Source: Clostridia bacterium (lineage in GTDB: Bacteria > Bacillota > Clostridia > Christensenellales > Aristaeellaceae). Taken from it: a stretch of 64,000 bases of DNA. The notes beneath the pieces were generated by a model, which was not told the DNA's origin, searched no databases, and worked only from the letters and a program-made list of their open reading frames with translations. How positions within the stretch are numbered: the stretch's first letter is position 1; every line of letters begins with the position of its first letter. Location: positions 62,001 through 126,000 of the forward strand of contig JAFWQU010000021.1 in assembly GCA_017508975.1 (NCBI GenBank), in the 5' to 3' direction. Both the position numbers and the translations under genes were made by a program. Below are positions 53,751 through 61,710 of the stretch, piece by piece.

Positions 53751-53992
53751 TCCACCTCCATCGGTTCCACAAACCAGCAGCTCCGGTCGTGAAACAGGTA
53801 GAGCAGATGCTCCCCGACCCGGCAGGTGTAGCGCATGCCCTGTCCGCCGGACTTGAGCGCGGGCGCCGGACGGATATCCACAATCCGGTCGATGAGCATC
53901 GCCGGGCCCTCCTCCGTGCGGAACTTCAGGGGAATCACCCGCCCGTCCGGCATGAAATCCGCCCGGACCTTCACAAACTGTTTGTTCTGCAT
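53747..53992 (-). CDS. Uncharacterised 81-residue protein in the dinB operon
   Basis: Not recognised with a named family. The product MQNKQFVKVRADFMPDGRV...EPMEVD looks like one small beta-rich domain with IDRIVDIRPAPALKSGGQGMRYTCRVGEH and a C-terminal WFVE. No signal peptide, membrane segment or metal-site pattern. AAAGGAG lies 7 nt before the ATG. It follows dinB by 35 nt on the same strand, with no terminator between, so it should be induced by DNA damage with dinB. It is not YolD. The TGA is part of repeat copy E. Confidence 0.75.
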   Translation of the reverse strand: MQNKQFVKVRADFMPDGRVIPLKFRTEEGPAMLIDRIVDIRPAPALKSGGQGMRYTCRVGEHLLYLFHDRSCWFVEPMEVD

Positions 53993-54027
53993 TCAGATTC
54001 TCCTTTCCCATGCTTTCTCCCGCCCAC

Positions 54028-55269
54028 TCAGCGCGGCAGGGAAATCGGGTGAACGATATTGTCGTCCTTGGGATCCAGTTCCGCGAAGCCCTCGTCGCTC
54101 AGCACGATGCCCCGCCGCACCACCTGGTGGCCGAAGCGCCGGCGGAGTCCGTCCAGGGAGTCGTCCAGCGCCTCCAGCCGCTGCCTACGCTCCTCCCCCC
54201 AGAGCAGCACCTGCAGCGGATCCCGGTCTGAAACCAGGTCCCCGCAGCTGACGCCCAGGGAGCGCAGCGGCAGCTGATCCTCGAAGCGCCGTGCGAACAG
54301 CGCGCAGGCCGCCGCCCCGATCTCCTCCGTCACATGGCTCGGCGGACAGAGCGGGCATTGGTGGGAGGACCACTCCAGCTCCGTCGTCCGGGCGGAGAGG
54401 GTGACGCTTCCGGCCCGGAAGCCGCTCTCCCGCAGCCGCGCGCCGACGCTCTCCGCCAGGAGATAACACACGCAGCGCGCCCCCTCCGGCGAGGTGATGT
54501 CATAGGCGGTCGTGGCGCTGTTTCCGACGCTCTTGACCACCTCCGACAGATGGGACGGCCGGACGGGACTCTCGTCCAGGCCCCGGGCAAAGCACTGAAT
54601 CATCAGGCCGTTCTTCCCGAACTTGCGCAGGAGCACCTCCGTCGGCGCGCAGGCCAGATCCCCGATGGTGAAGATGCCCAGCGGCAGCAGCTTTCTCGTG
54701 GTGCGCGGACCGACAAAGAGCAGATCGCTCACCGGCAGCGGCCACACCCGCTCCCGCCAGTGCTCCGCATCCAGCACCGTCACCGCGTCCGGCTTTTTGA
54801 GGTCGCTGCCCAGCTTGGCCAGCACCTTGTTGAAGCTCACCCCCACGGACACGGTAATGCCCAGCTCCCGGCGGATCCGATTGCGGATCGCGTCCGCCGC
54901 CCGGGCTCCGTCCGCCATGGTGAAGCCCGGCTGTGTCAGCTCCAGCCAGTTCTCGTCCAGGCCGAAGGGCTCCACCCGGTCCGTCCAGCTCTCCTCAATC
55001 TCCCGGAGCATTCCGGAGAAATGGATATAGAGATCGTAGTGGGGCGGCACGCAGATCAGCTCCGGGCAGACCTGCTTTGCCTGCCAGATCGCCATGCCGG
55101 TCTTGACGCCCCGCCGCTTGGCCGGGATCGTGGAGGCCAGCACGATGCCGTGCCGCTCTCCCGGGTCCCCGCAGACCGAGACCGCCCTGCCCCGCAGCTC
55201 CGGGTGGTAGAGCACCTCCACAGAGGCATAGAAGCTGTTGGCGTCCACATGCAATACCACACGATCCAT
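54028..55269 (-). CDS. dinB: Y-family DNA polymerase IV (DinB-like)
   Basis: Translesion DNA polymerase. The 413-residue protein has the metal Asp D9 in HVDANSFYASVE, the second pair D105-E106 in GLDENWLEL (textbook SIDE), the steric-gate aromatic in SFYAS, a helix-hairpin-helix (LPLGIFTIGDLACAP) and a little-finger domain. No beta-clamp-binding tail of clear consensus is seen. Transcribed from a promoter whose spacer is a LexA box, so SOS control is well supported. Confidence 0.93.
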   Translation of the reverse strand: MDRVVLHVDANSFYASVEVLYHPELRGRAVSVCGDPGERHGIVLASTIPAKRRGVKTGMAIWQAKQVCPELICVPPHYDLYIHFSGMLREIEESWTDRVEPFGLDENWLELTQPGFTMADGARAADAIRNRIRRELGITVSVGVSFNKVLAKLGSDLKKPDAVTVLDAEHWRERVWPLPVSDLLFVGPRTTRKLLPLGIFTIGDLACAPTEVLLRKFGKNGLMIQCFARGLDESPVRPSHLSEVVKSVGNSATTAYDITSPEGARCVCYLLAESVGARLRESGFRAGSVTLSARTTELEWSSHQCPLCPPSHVTEEIGAAACALFARRFEDQLPLRSLGVSCGDLVSDRDPLQVLLWGEERRQRLEALDDSLDGLRRRFGHQVVRRGIVLSDEGFAELDPKDDNIVHPISLPR

Positions 55270-55309
55270 GGAACGGCTCCTCCGGATATCAGAACTGGTG
55301 TTCGCCTAT

Positions 55310-55338
55310 ATGATAGAACATATGTTCGCATTTGTCAA
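55310..55338 (-). promoter_or_regulatory. Promoter of dinB with LexA (SOS) box in the spacer
   Basis: Minus strand TTGACA (55333-55338), 17-nt spacer, TATCAT (55310-55315). The spacer holds CGAACATATGTTC, a full Gram-positive LexA box (CGAAC-N4-GTTC; core palindrome 55316-55327). Bound LexA would block RNA polymerase directly. Confidence 0.9.
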
Positions 55339-55352
55339 GCCTTTTCACATAC

Positions 55353-55375
55353 AAAAACGGGGACCGAAGTCCCCG
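55353..55375 (-). terminator. Terminator of the eda-kdgK-SH3 gene unit
   Basis: Minus strand CGGGGAC-TTCG-GTCCCCG followed by TTTTTG; stem 55358-55364/55369-55375. Confidence 0.9.
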
Positions 55376-55392
55376 CGAAAGAATCTGTTCTG

Positions 55393-55977
55393 TTACCGGC
55401 CTCTGCCGTAATCCATGTACGTCTCCTCGATGGCCCACTCCTTGACCCACGCGCGGCGGGTGCAGCCCATGCTGCGGTCGTAGAACTCGATCAGCACGAA
55501 GTCCGTGTCCTCGGCGCCGTTGTAGGCGTAGCCCCAGATCGTCACGCTGACGCCGCCCGGCACGTTCCGGGACATGCGCTTGTAGCTGTTGGCGCCGGGG
55601 CCCCACCAGGCCTCCACCGGGTAGCCGCCGGGCGTGCTTCCGGAACCCATCTGCACCTCCGTGGGCAGCCGGTCCAGGTTCAGATTGTCGAACCGCTTGG
55701 CGCCGGTGTAGGCGCGGTAGCGCATGCTCTTGTAGGAGAACTCGACCATCACCCACCAGACACCGTTGCGCTGGTCATAGGCTTTGGCCAGGAGGGTCAG
55801 GCTGGTTCCGGCGGAGAAATAGTTGACCGGCTCCTCGTACTGGGTCCCCGGTCCGGAGCGGCAGGAGAGCCGCTGGTTGAGCACGGCGTTGACCCGCGCG
55901 TAGCTGAAATCCGCCTGCGCCGCGGTCAGCGGTGTCAGCAGGCCGATCAGAAGAACGCAGGCGAGCAGCCGTCTCAT
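55393..55977 (-). CDS. Secreted SH3-like protein
   Basis: Unknown function, exported. The 194-residue protein has a signal peptide (MRRLLACVLLIGLLTPLTAAQA), then an SH3-type segment (LNQRLSCRSGPGTQYEEPVNYFSAGTSLTLLAKAY... WWVMVEF) and a second similar stretch (VSVTIWGYAYNGAEDTDFVLIEF). Such domains often bind peptidoglycan. AAAGGAG is 8 nt before the ATG. It starts 25 nt after kdgK on the same strand and a strong terminator follows, so it may be read with the sugar-acid genes although no functional link is clear. Confidence 0.78.
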   Translation of the reverse strand: MRRLLACVLLIGLLTPLTAAQADFSYARVNAVLNQRLSCRSGPGTQYEEPVNYFSAGTSLTLLAKAYDQRNGVWWVMVEFSYKSMRYRAYTGAKRFDNLNLDRLPTEVQMGSGSTPGGYPVEAWWGPGANSYKRMSRNVPGGVSVTIWGYAYNGAEDTDFVLIEFYDRSMGCTRRAWVKEWAIEETYMDYGRGR

Positions 55978-56002
55978 ATCTCAGACTCCTTTACGCCAAA
56001 GC

Positions 56003-57037
56003 TCAGCGCTGGACACGGCCGGTGCCGGAGCCCTTCATCAGGCTCTCGACCTCCGCCACGGTCACGCGGTTGTAGTCGCCGGGGATCGTGTGCTTCAGGC
56101 AGGAGGCCGCCACCGCGAACTCCAGCGCCTGCTGCTCGTCGCCGTAGACGTTCAGGCCGTAGATCAGGCCGCCGCCGAAGGAGTCGCCGCCGCCCACGCG
56201 GTCCACGATGTCCGTGATGCTGTACTTGCGGGAGTGGAAGAAGTCCTTGCCGTTGTACAGGCAGGCGCTCCAGTCGTTGTGGTTGGCGCTCTTGGATTCA
56301 CGCAGGGTGATCGCCACGCGCTTCACGTTCGGATAGGCCTCCATCACCTTGCCGGCGATGGCCTTGTAGAGCTCCACGTTGATCTCGCCTTCCTCCACGG
56401 CGGAGGCGGAGTCTGCGCTGATGCCCAGGGCCTTCTGCACGTCCTCCTCGTTGGCGATCACGGTGTCCACGAAGCGGACCAGTTCCTTCATGACCTCGTC
56501 CGCACGCTTGCCGTACTTCCAGAGGTTCTTGCGGTAGTTCAGGTCGCAGGACACGTGCACACCCAGCCGCTTGGCAGCCTGCACCGCCTCCAGGGAGAGC
56601 TCCGCGGCGCCGGCGCTGATGGCGGGGGTGATGCCGGTCAGGTGGAACCAGGTCGCGCCCTCAAAAACCTTCTCCCAGTCGATGTCGCCCGGCTTCGCCT
56701 CGGCGATCGTGGAGCCCGCGCGGTCATAGATCACCTTGGAGGGCCGCTGCACGGCGCCCGTCTCCAGATAGTAGATGCCCATCCGGCCGTCCTTGCGGAC
56801 GATCTTGCTGGTGTCCACGCCGAAGCCGCGCATCTCGCGGATGCAGGCGTCGCCGATCGCGCCTGTGGGGAGCACGGAGACAAAAGCCGTGTCCAGGCCG
56901 TAATTCGCCAGGGAGACCGAGACGTTCGCCTCGCCGCCGCCGAAGGTGGCCTCCAGCACCGGGGACTGGAACAGACGCTCGTAAGCCGGGCTCTTCAGCC
57001 GCAGCATGACCTCGCCGAAGGTGATAATCTTTGCCAT
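56003..57037 (-). CDS. kdgK: 2-keto-3-deoxygluconate kinase (PfkB family)
   Basis: Phosphorylates KDG to KDPG. The 344-residue protein has [27 protein letters not shown] at the N terminus, [12 protein letters not shown], and the C-terminal anion hole [16 protein letters not shown] with catalytic Asp. I start at ATG 57037 (MAKIITFGE) with GGAGGGG upstream, five codons inside the longest frame. It follows eda by 39 nt and acts between UxaA and Eda. Confidence 0.93.
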   Translation of the reverse strand: MAKIITFGEVMLRLKSPAYERLFQSPVLEATFGGGEANVSVSLANYGLDTAFVSVLPTGAIGDACIREMRGFGVDTSKIVRKDGRMGIYYLETGAVQRPSKVIYDRAGSTIAEAKPGDIDWEKVFEGATWFHLTGITPAISAGAAELSLEAVQAAKRLGVHVSCDLNYRKNLWKYGKRADEVMKELVRFVDTVIANEEDVQKALGISADSASAVEEGEINVELYKAIAGKVMEAYPNVKRVAITLRESKSANHNDWSACLYNGKDFFHSRKYSITDIVDRVGGGDSFGGGLIYGLNVYGDEQQALEFAVAASCLKHTIPGDYNRVTVAEVESLMKGSGTGRVQR

Positions 57038-57076
57038 GGGAAACCCCTCCAATTCATCTTTCTATCGGTTTTGTTC

Positions 57077-58033
57077 TCACTTCTGCACCAGATGGAACGC
57101 GAAGCCCGCGATCTCGTCCTGCAGATAGATGGCCGTCAGCTTGCCGTTCTTCACAACCGCGCTGCTCTCGTCGAAGGTGTAGCCGCGCAGCTCCAGATGC
57201 CACTTGGCGCGTGCCACGCTGTTGCAGCCGATGGCGATGTGCCCGTGGGTGCCGCGGCCGGGCTTCTTCATGCACTCGAAGCCGGTGCCCGCGAAGTTGG
57301 AGGAGTTGCCCTCCTTGACCTCCCAGCCCAGGAGCTTGGCGATCAGCTGCGCGTCTTTGAGCGCCTTGTCGGGATCGCCGCTGTTGATGCCCACATGGCG
57401 GAGCTCCAAGCCCAGCATCTTGTCCACCGCGGAACGGGTCAGCGCCGTGATGCGCGCCCAGTCCTTGTTCTTCACCGCGTCGCCCGGCACCATCCAGGAG
57501 CCGCCGCAGCAGAGAATCTTGTCGAAGGACAGGTAGTCCAGCATGTTGTTCTCGTTCACGCCGCCCGTGGGCATGAAGTGCATGGAGCCGTAGGGAGCGG
57601 ACATCGCCTTGATCAGCTTGATGCCGCCGATCGCCTCCGCCGGGAACACCTTGACCGCGGTCAGGCCGAAGGACAGCGCCACCTCGATGTCGGAGGGGCT
57701 GGACGTTCCGGGGCAGACGGGAATCTGACGCTCCACGCACCAGCGGACCACCTCGGGATTCAGGCCCGGGGAGACGATCGCCGCCGCGCCGGCCTTGATG
57801 GCGCGCTCCGCCTGATCGGTGGTCAGCACCGTGCCCGCGCAGAGGATTACCTCGGGCAGCTGTTCATGCACCAGCCGGATGGCCTCCTCGGCCGCCGCCG
57901 TGCGGAAGGTGATCTCCGCCACGGGCAGTCCGCCCTCCGCCAGCGCACGGCAAAGCGGCACCGCGTCCTGTGCGTCGTCCACCTTGATGACCGGCACCAG
58001 GCCGGACAAGGCCAGTTTCTCAAGAATATCCAT
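57077..58033 (-). CDS. eda: KDPG aldolase fused to a C-terminal VOC-like domain
   Basis: Cleaves KDPG to pyruvate and glyceraldehyde 3-phosphate. Residues 1-205 are a full aldolase with E40 and R44 (EITFRT), and the Schiff-base K128 in VKVFPAEA. About 105 further residues (LRHVGINSGDPDKALKDAQLIAKLLG... GTHGHIAIGCN... FAFHLV) resemble a glyoxalase/VOC half-domain with possible metal His. Such fusions are known in Clostridia but the added part has no settled role. GGAGG is 10 nt before the ATG. Confidence 0.92.
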   Translation of the reverse strand: MDILEKLALSGLVPVIKVDDAQDAVPLCRALAEGGLPVAEITFRTAAAEEAIRLVHEQLPEVILCAGTVLTTDQAERAIKAGAAAIVSPGLNPEVVRWCVERQIPVCPGTSSPSDIEVALSFGLTAVKVFPAEAIGGIKLIKAMSAPYGSMHFMPTGGVNENNMLDYLSFDKILCCGGSWMVPGDAVKNKDWARITALTRSAVDKMLGLELRHVGINSGDPDKALKDAQLIAKLLGWEVKEGNSSNFAGTGFECMKKPGRGTHGHIAIGCNSVARAKWHLELRGYTFDESSAVVKNGKLTAIYLQDEIAGFAFHLVQK

Positions 58034-58098
58034 TTTCTGTCATCCTCCCTCAGCGCATTGGTCTGAGATGTCCGCCAAATCGCGGCTCCTCTATATTT

Positions 58099-58127
58099 AT
58101 ATTATCATGACCGTGCACCGCCGTCAA
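58099..58127 (-). promoter_or_regulatory. Promoter of eda-kdgK
   Basis: Minus strand TTGACG (58122-58127), 17-nt spacer, TAATAT (58099-58104). Confidence 0.78.
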
Positions 58128-58140
58128 GCAAACCCCCGCC

Positions 58141-58161
58141 AAAAAAACGGCGGAATCCGCC
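58141..58161 (-). terminator. Terminator-like hairpin just upstream of the eda promoter
   Basis: Minus strand GGCGG-ATT-CCGCC followed by G and TTTTTTT. No minus-strand gene lies before it, so it either insulates eda from antisense reading of the rpsM leader or ends an unknown short transcript. The stretch 58162-58252 beyond it holds nothing else that I can identify. Confidence 0.6.
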
Positions 58162-58252
58162 CGATTCATCCCCTGTTTTTCGGATAACGACGGCCGCGTC
58201 GAAAAAGCGGTCCGGATTCTCAAAATTTCTTTCAAAAAACCTGAAAAAAAGC

Positions 58253-58281
58253 TTTACACCCGGGACAATTTATGATAGTAT
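58253..58281 (+). promoter_or_regulatory. Promoter of rpsM-rpsK-rpsD-rpoA-rplQ
   Basis: TTTACA (58253-58258), 17-nt spacer, TAGTAT (58276-58281). Confidence 0.78.
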
Positions 58282-58287
58282 AGGTTG

Positions 58288-58550
58288 GTTTTTCACGCGG
58301 CTGAGAACCGTCGGGCGGCTGCATGTGCATCCCCGCACATGTTCCGGCGTCTCCCCCGCCTCTGGAAACCACTGCTCACCCGAGGCGCTCCTTCCCTTGG
58401 CGCCGGAGGCGGGCTGCCAGGCGCTTGCTTTCACCAGGCGCGGCAGGATCATGCGGAAAGGCTCCGCTCCGGGGTTGGGTTGCCCCTGAGAAAGTGCTGT
58501 TCCGCACCACTGGGATTATCCCACAAGACATTTGGAGGTGCATTGCACAC
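58288..58550 (+). promoter_or_regulatory. Long structured leader of the rpsM operon
   Basis: About 263 nt with no credible gene. Stems seen: CATGTGC/GCACATG (58322-58341), CCCGCCTCTGG/CCGGAGGCGGG (58355-58365 with 58403-58413, one G-U), CTGCC/GGCAG enclosing GCGC/GCGC (58414-58446), GGGG/CCCC near 58471-58486, GTGC/GCAC (about 58495-58508) and TGGG/CCCA (58511-58523) just before the ribosome binding site. In E. coli, S4 represses this operon through a leader ahead of rpsM, so autoregulation is a fair guess. Confidence 0.6.
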
Positions 58551-58928
58551 ATGGCACGCATTGCGGGCGTTGACCTGCCCAGAGAAAAGCGCGTGGAAAT
58601 CGGTCTGACCTACATCTACGGGATCGGCCTGACCACGTCCCAGAAACTGCTCGCCGAAGTCGGCATCAGTCCCGACATCCGGGTCAAAGACCTCTCCGAG
58701 ACCGACATCAGCAAGCTGCGCGATTACATCGAGCATCACCTGAAGGTTGAGGGCGACCTGCGCCGCGAAGTGAGCATGAACATCAAGCGGCTCACGGAGA
58801 TCGGCTCTTACCGTGGCATCCGTCATCGCCGCGGTCTTCCTGTTCGCGGACAGAACACCAAGCAGAATGCCCGCACCCGCAAGGGACCCAAGAAGACCAT
58901 CGCCGGCAAGAAGAAGGCCACCCGCTAA
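58551..58928 (+). CDS. rpsM: 30S ribosomal protein S13
   Basis: Head protein of the small subunit that contacts the P-site tRNA and the 50S bridge. The 125-residue protein [21 protein letters not shown]... has [26 protein letters not shown] and a basic tail [20 protein letters not shown] lies upstream of ATG 58551; the frame is open well upstream, but that is leader. First gene of an alpha-operon-like unit; infA and rpmJ are not directly before it. Confidence 0.98.
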   Translation: MARIAGVDLPREKRVEIGLTYIYGIGLTTSQKLLAEVGISPDIRVKDLSETDISKLRDYIEHHLKVEGDLRREVSMNIKRLTEIGSYRGIRHRRGLPVRGQNTKQNARTRKGPKKTIAGKKKATR

Positions 58929-58954
58929 GGGTTAAGATTCGGAGGGAATAGAGA

Positions 58955-59356
58955 ATGGCACCCAAATCCAAGATGAAGAAGGTCGTTCGCAAGCGCAAGG
59001 AGCGCAAGCTCGTGGAGCGCGGCGCGGCCCATATCACTTCTTCTTTCAATAATACCATCGTGACCATCACGGACACGCAGGGCAACGCCCTGTCCTGGGC
59101 TTCCGCCGGCGGCCTCGGCTTCCGCGGCAGCAAAAAGTCCACGCCCTTCGCGGCTCAGATGGCTGCGGAGACCGCTGCCAACGCGGCCAAGGAATATGGC
59201 CTGAAGTCGGTTGAGGTCTATGTGAAGGGTCCTGGTTCCGGCCGCGAGGCTGCGATCCGCTCCCTGCAGGCTGCCGGCCTGGATGTGAGCATGATCAAGG
59301 ACGTGACCCCCATCCCCCACAACGGATGCCGTCCGCCCAAGCGCCGTCGCGTGTAA
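58955..59356 (+). CDS. rpsK: 30S ribosomal protein S11
   Basis: Platform protein of the small subunit. The 133-residue protein has [40 protein letters not shown] and the C-terminal signature [17 protein letters not shown]. Length and start are typical; it lies 26 nt after rpsM. Confidence 0.98.
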   Translation: MAPKSKMKKVVRKRKERKLVERGAAHITSSFNNTIVTITDTQGNALSWASAGGLGFRGSKKSTPFAAQMAAETAANAAKEYGLKSVEVYVKGPGSGREAAIRSLQAAGLDVSMIKDVTPIPHNGCRPPKRRRV

Positions 59357-59377
59357 GGCTTTGAAGGAGGAAATATC

Positions 59378-59977
59378 ATGGCAGTCAACAAGCAGCCGAT
59401 CGCCAAAAAGTGCCGGAGCTTTGAAATCTCCCCGGCAGTGATGGGCTACAGCAATAAGAAATCCACTCGCAATCCCGGCGGCAACACCCGCCGCCGCAAG
59501 GTTTCCGAATACGGCGCCCAGCTGAAAGAGAAGCAGAAGGTCAAGTTCGTCTACGGTATCCTGGAGAAGCAGTTCCATCACTACTTCCTCAAGGCCTCCA
59601 ACATGCGGGGCATCACCGGCGACAACATGCTCCGTCTGCTGGAGCTGCGCCTGGACAACGTCGTCTATCGCCTGGGCTTCGCCAAGACCCGCCGTCAGGC
59701 CCGTCAGATCGTTGTGCACGGCCACATCCGCGTCAACGGTCAGAAGGTGGACATCCCCTCCTATCAGGTGAAGGTGGATGACGTGATTACGCTCCGCAAG
59801 CGCTCCGAAGAGATCGAGATGTTCAAGGGCCTGCGCGAGGGCACTACGGTGCTCACGCCCAAGTGGCTTTCCTTCGACGCCGCGAATCTCACCGGCAAGG
59901 TTGTGGCGCTTCCCGCCCGCGAGGACATCGACCTGCAGCTGCAGGAGAACATGATCGTCGAGTACTACTCCCGTTAA
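59378..59977 (+). CDS. rpsD: 30S ribosomal protein S4, zinc-free form
   Basis: Primary 16S-binding protein and known translational repressor in other bacteria. The 199-residue protein has the S4 domain LLELRLDNVVYRLGFAKTRRQARQIVVHGHIRVNG. Its N terminus (MAVNKQPIAKKCRSFEISPAVMGYS) lacks the C4 zinc knuckle, a form common in some Clostridia. AAGGAGG precedes the ATG. Its position inside this operon makes it the candidate ligand of the rpsM leader. Confidence 0.97.
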   Translation: MAVNKQPIAKKCRSFEISPAVMGYSNKKSTRNPGGNTRRRKVSEYGAQLKEKQKVKFVYGILEKQFHHYFLKASNMRGITGDNMLRLLELRLDNVVYRLGFAKTRRQARQIVVHGHIRVNGQKVDIPSYQVKVDDVITLRKRSEEIEMFKGLREGTTVLTPKWLSFDAANLTGKVVALPAREDIDLQLQENMIVEYYSR

Positions 59978-60039
59978 GTCTGACAAGGCTCGCGGGGTGA
60001 ACACTCTGCGGGCGATCCGAACAGAGGAGGGTAAACGAA

Positions 60040-60993
60040 ATGATCACAGAATTCGAACAGGCACGCATCGATTGCGTCAGCGTCGATCAGAACGGGTGCC
60101 ACGCCGTCTTCACGGTGGAGCCCCTGGAGCGCGGGTTTGGCCACACGCTTGGCAACTCCCTGCGCCGTGTGCTGCTGTCCTCCCTCCCCGGCGCCGCGGT
60201 TACCTCTGTGCACATCGAGGGTGTGCAGCATGAGTTCACCACCATTCCCGGCGTCAAGGAGGACGTGACCGAGATCATCCTCAATCTCAAATCTCTGGCT
60301 GTCAGACTCTACAGCGATGAGCAGGTTCGCAAAACCGTATCGGTGGACGTCAAGGGTCCCTGCGAGGTGACCGGCGCGGACATCAAGGCGGACGACGAGG
60401 TCGAGATCATCAATCCCGAGCTCCACATCGCCACCCTGAACGAGGACGCGCATCTGCAGATGCAGCTGACGCTGGACCATGGCCGCGGCTATGTGAGCGC
60501 CGACAAGAACAAGGACGACTCCATGCCCATCGGCGTGATCCCCATCGACTCCATCTTTACGCCTGTGCGCAAGGTCAACTACACCGTCGAGGACACCCGC
60601 GTGGGTCAGGCGACGGACTATGACCGCCTGGTGCTGGAGATCTGGACCAACGGCACGATCAAGCCCGAGGACGCCATCAGCGGCGCCGCGCGGATCCTGA
60701 CCGAGCATCTGGCGCTCTTCACCACGCTGACCGACCAGGTGATCCCCGTGACGCTGGCTCAGCCCGAGCCGACGCCCGGCGAGAAAGTGCTTGAGATGAC
60801 CATTGAGGAGCTGGATCTGTCGGTCCGCGCCTACAATTGCCTGAAGCGCGCCAACATCAACACGGTGGCCGATCTGGTCATGCGCACCCAGGAGGACATG
60901 ATGAGAGTCCGCAACCTGGGCCGCAAGAGCCTGGTGGAGGTCGAGCAGAAGCTGGAAGCTCTGAACCTCAGCCTGCGCCCCAACGAAGAGTAA
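60040..60993 (+). CDS. rpoA: RNA polymerase subunit alpha
   Basis: Assembles beta and beta' and contacts promoter DNA and activators. The 317-residue protein has the assembly domain ([34 protein letters not shown]) and the C-terminal domain ([44 protein letters not shown]), joined by a short acidic/Pro linker. Full length. It begins 62 nt after rpsD. Confidence 0.98.
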   Translation: MITEFEQARIDCVSVDQNGCHAVFTVEPLERGFGHTLGNSLRRVLLSSLPGAAVTSVHIEGVQHEFTTIPGVKEDVTEIILNLKSLAVRLYSDEQVRKTVSVDVKGPCEVTGADIKADDEVEIINPELHIATLNEDAHLQMQLTLDHGRGYVSADKNKDDSMPIGVIPIDSIFTPVRKVNYTVEDTRVGQATDYDRLVLEIWTNGTIKPEDAISGAARILTEHLALFTTLTDQVIPVTLAQPEPTPGEKVLEMTIEELDLSVRAYNCLKRANINTVADLVMRTQEDMMRVRNLGRKSLVEVEQKLEALNLSLRPNEE

Positions 60994-61025
60994 TCACACG
61001 CATCCTGTGAAGGAGGAAAATTCCC

Positions 61026-61553
61026 ATGGCACATCAACGTAAGCTGGGCCGCACTGCCGATCAGCGCAAGGCTCTGCTCCGCAACCAGGTGACCAACCTC
61101 ATCTGGAACGGCCGTATTGTGACCACTGAGGCGAAGGCCAAGGAAGTCCGCTCGATGGCCGAAAAAATGATCACGCTCGCGATCCGTGAGTGCGACAACA
61201 ACGTGACCGTGACCAAGCAGACCCACAACGACAAGGGCCAGATGGTCACCCTGGAAGTCACCAACGACGCCCCGTCCAAGCTGCACGCCCGCCGCATGGT
61301 CATGGCCTATCTCTATGACATCAAGGAAGCCCGCAAGGTCGAGGACGGCAAGCGGGAGACCCGTGCGGAATACAAGGAGCGCACCCACGACGTGAAGCAT
61401 CCCGTGGTGGAGAAGCTCTTCCGCGAAATCGGCCCGAAGTACAAGGCCCGCAATGCGGAGAAGAAGACCGCCGGCGGCTACACCCGCATCATCAAGATGG
61501 GTCCGCGCCGCGGCGACGCCGCCGAGATGGTCATGCTCGAGCTGGTCGACTGA
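61026..61553 (+). CDS. rplQ: 50S ribosomal protein L17 with internal insertion
   Basis: Large-subunit protein near the exit tunnel. Core motifs are intact: [44 protein letters not shown], and the ending [25 protein letters not shown]. At 175 residues it is about 50 longer than usual. The extra part lies in the middle ([20 protein letters not shown] and [20 protein letters not shown]), highly charged. Similar long L17 proteins occur in related Clostridia. Last gene of the operon, followed by a hairpin. Confidence 0.96.
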   Translation: MAHQRKLGRTADQRKALLRNQVTNLIWNGRIVTTEAKAKEVRSMAEKMITLAIRECDNNVTVTKQTHNDKGQMVTLEVTNDAPSKLHARRMVMAYLYDIKEARKVEDGKRETRAEYKERTHDVKHPVVEKLFREIGPKYKARNAEKKTAGGYTRIIKMGPRRGDAAEMVMLELVD

Positions 61554-61596
61554 TTTCTGAGAAACAAAACTGAATAAACGCACATCAAAGCAATCG

Positions 61597-61634
61597 AAAG
61601 ACCCGCAGCCACCGCACAATGGCCGCGGGTCTTT
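61597..61634 (+). terminator. Terminator of the rpsM-rplQ operon
   Basis: AAAGACCCGC/GCGGGTCTTT (61597-61606 and 61625-61634) with further inner pairs GCCA/TGGC. No long T-run follows. Confidence 0.7.
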
Positions 61635-61710
61635 GATGATATTCGGGACTGTTCAGCCGGGCAAAAGTATGGTATGATAGGATCGACCGAATATCGGGAG
61701 GGCTGCGGGG

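Noticed and set aside
58282-58550. T-box, SRP RNA or RNase P RNA in the rpsM leader
   Set aside because: No T-box sequence, no GGAAGGAAGCAG-like SRP core and no conserved RNase P segments were found. A ribosomal protein leader fits the context better.
61640-61710. LexA box in front of the second Y-family polymerase
   Set aside because: GACCGAATATCGGG has only partial symmetry and does not match CGAAC-N4-GTTC.
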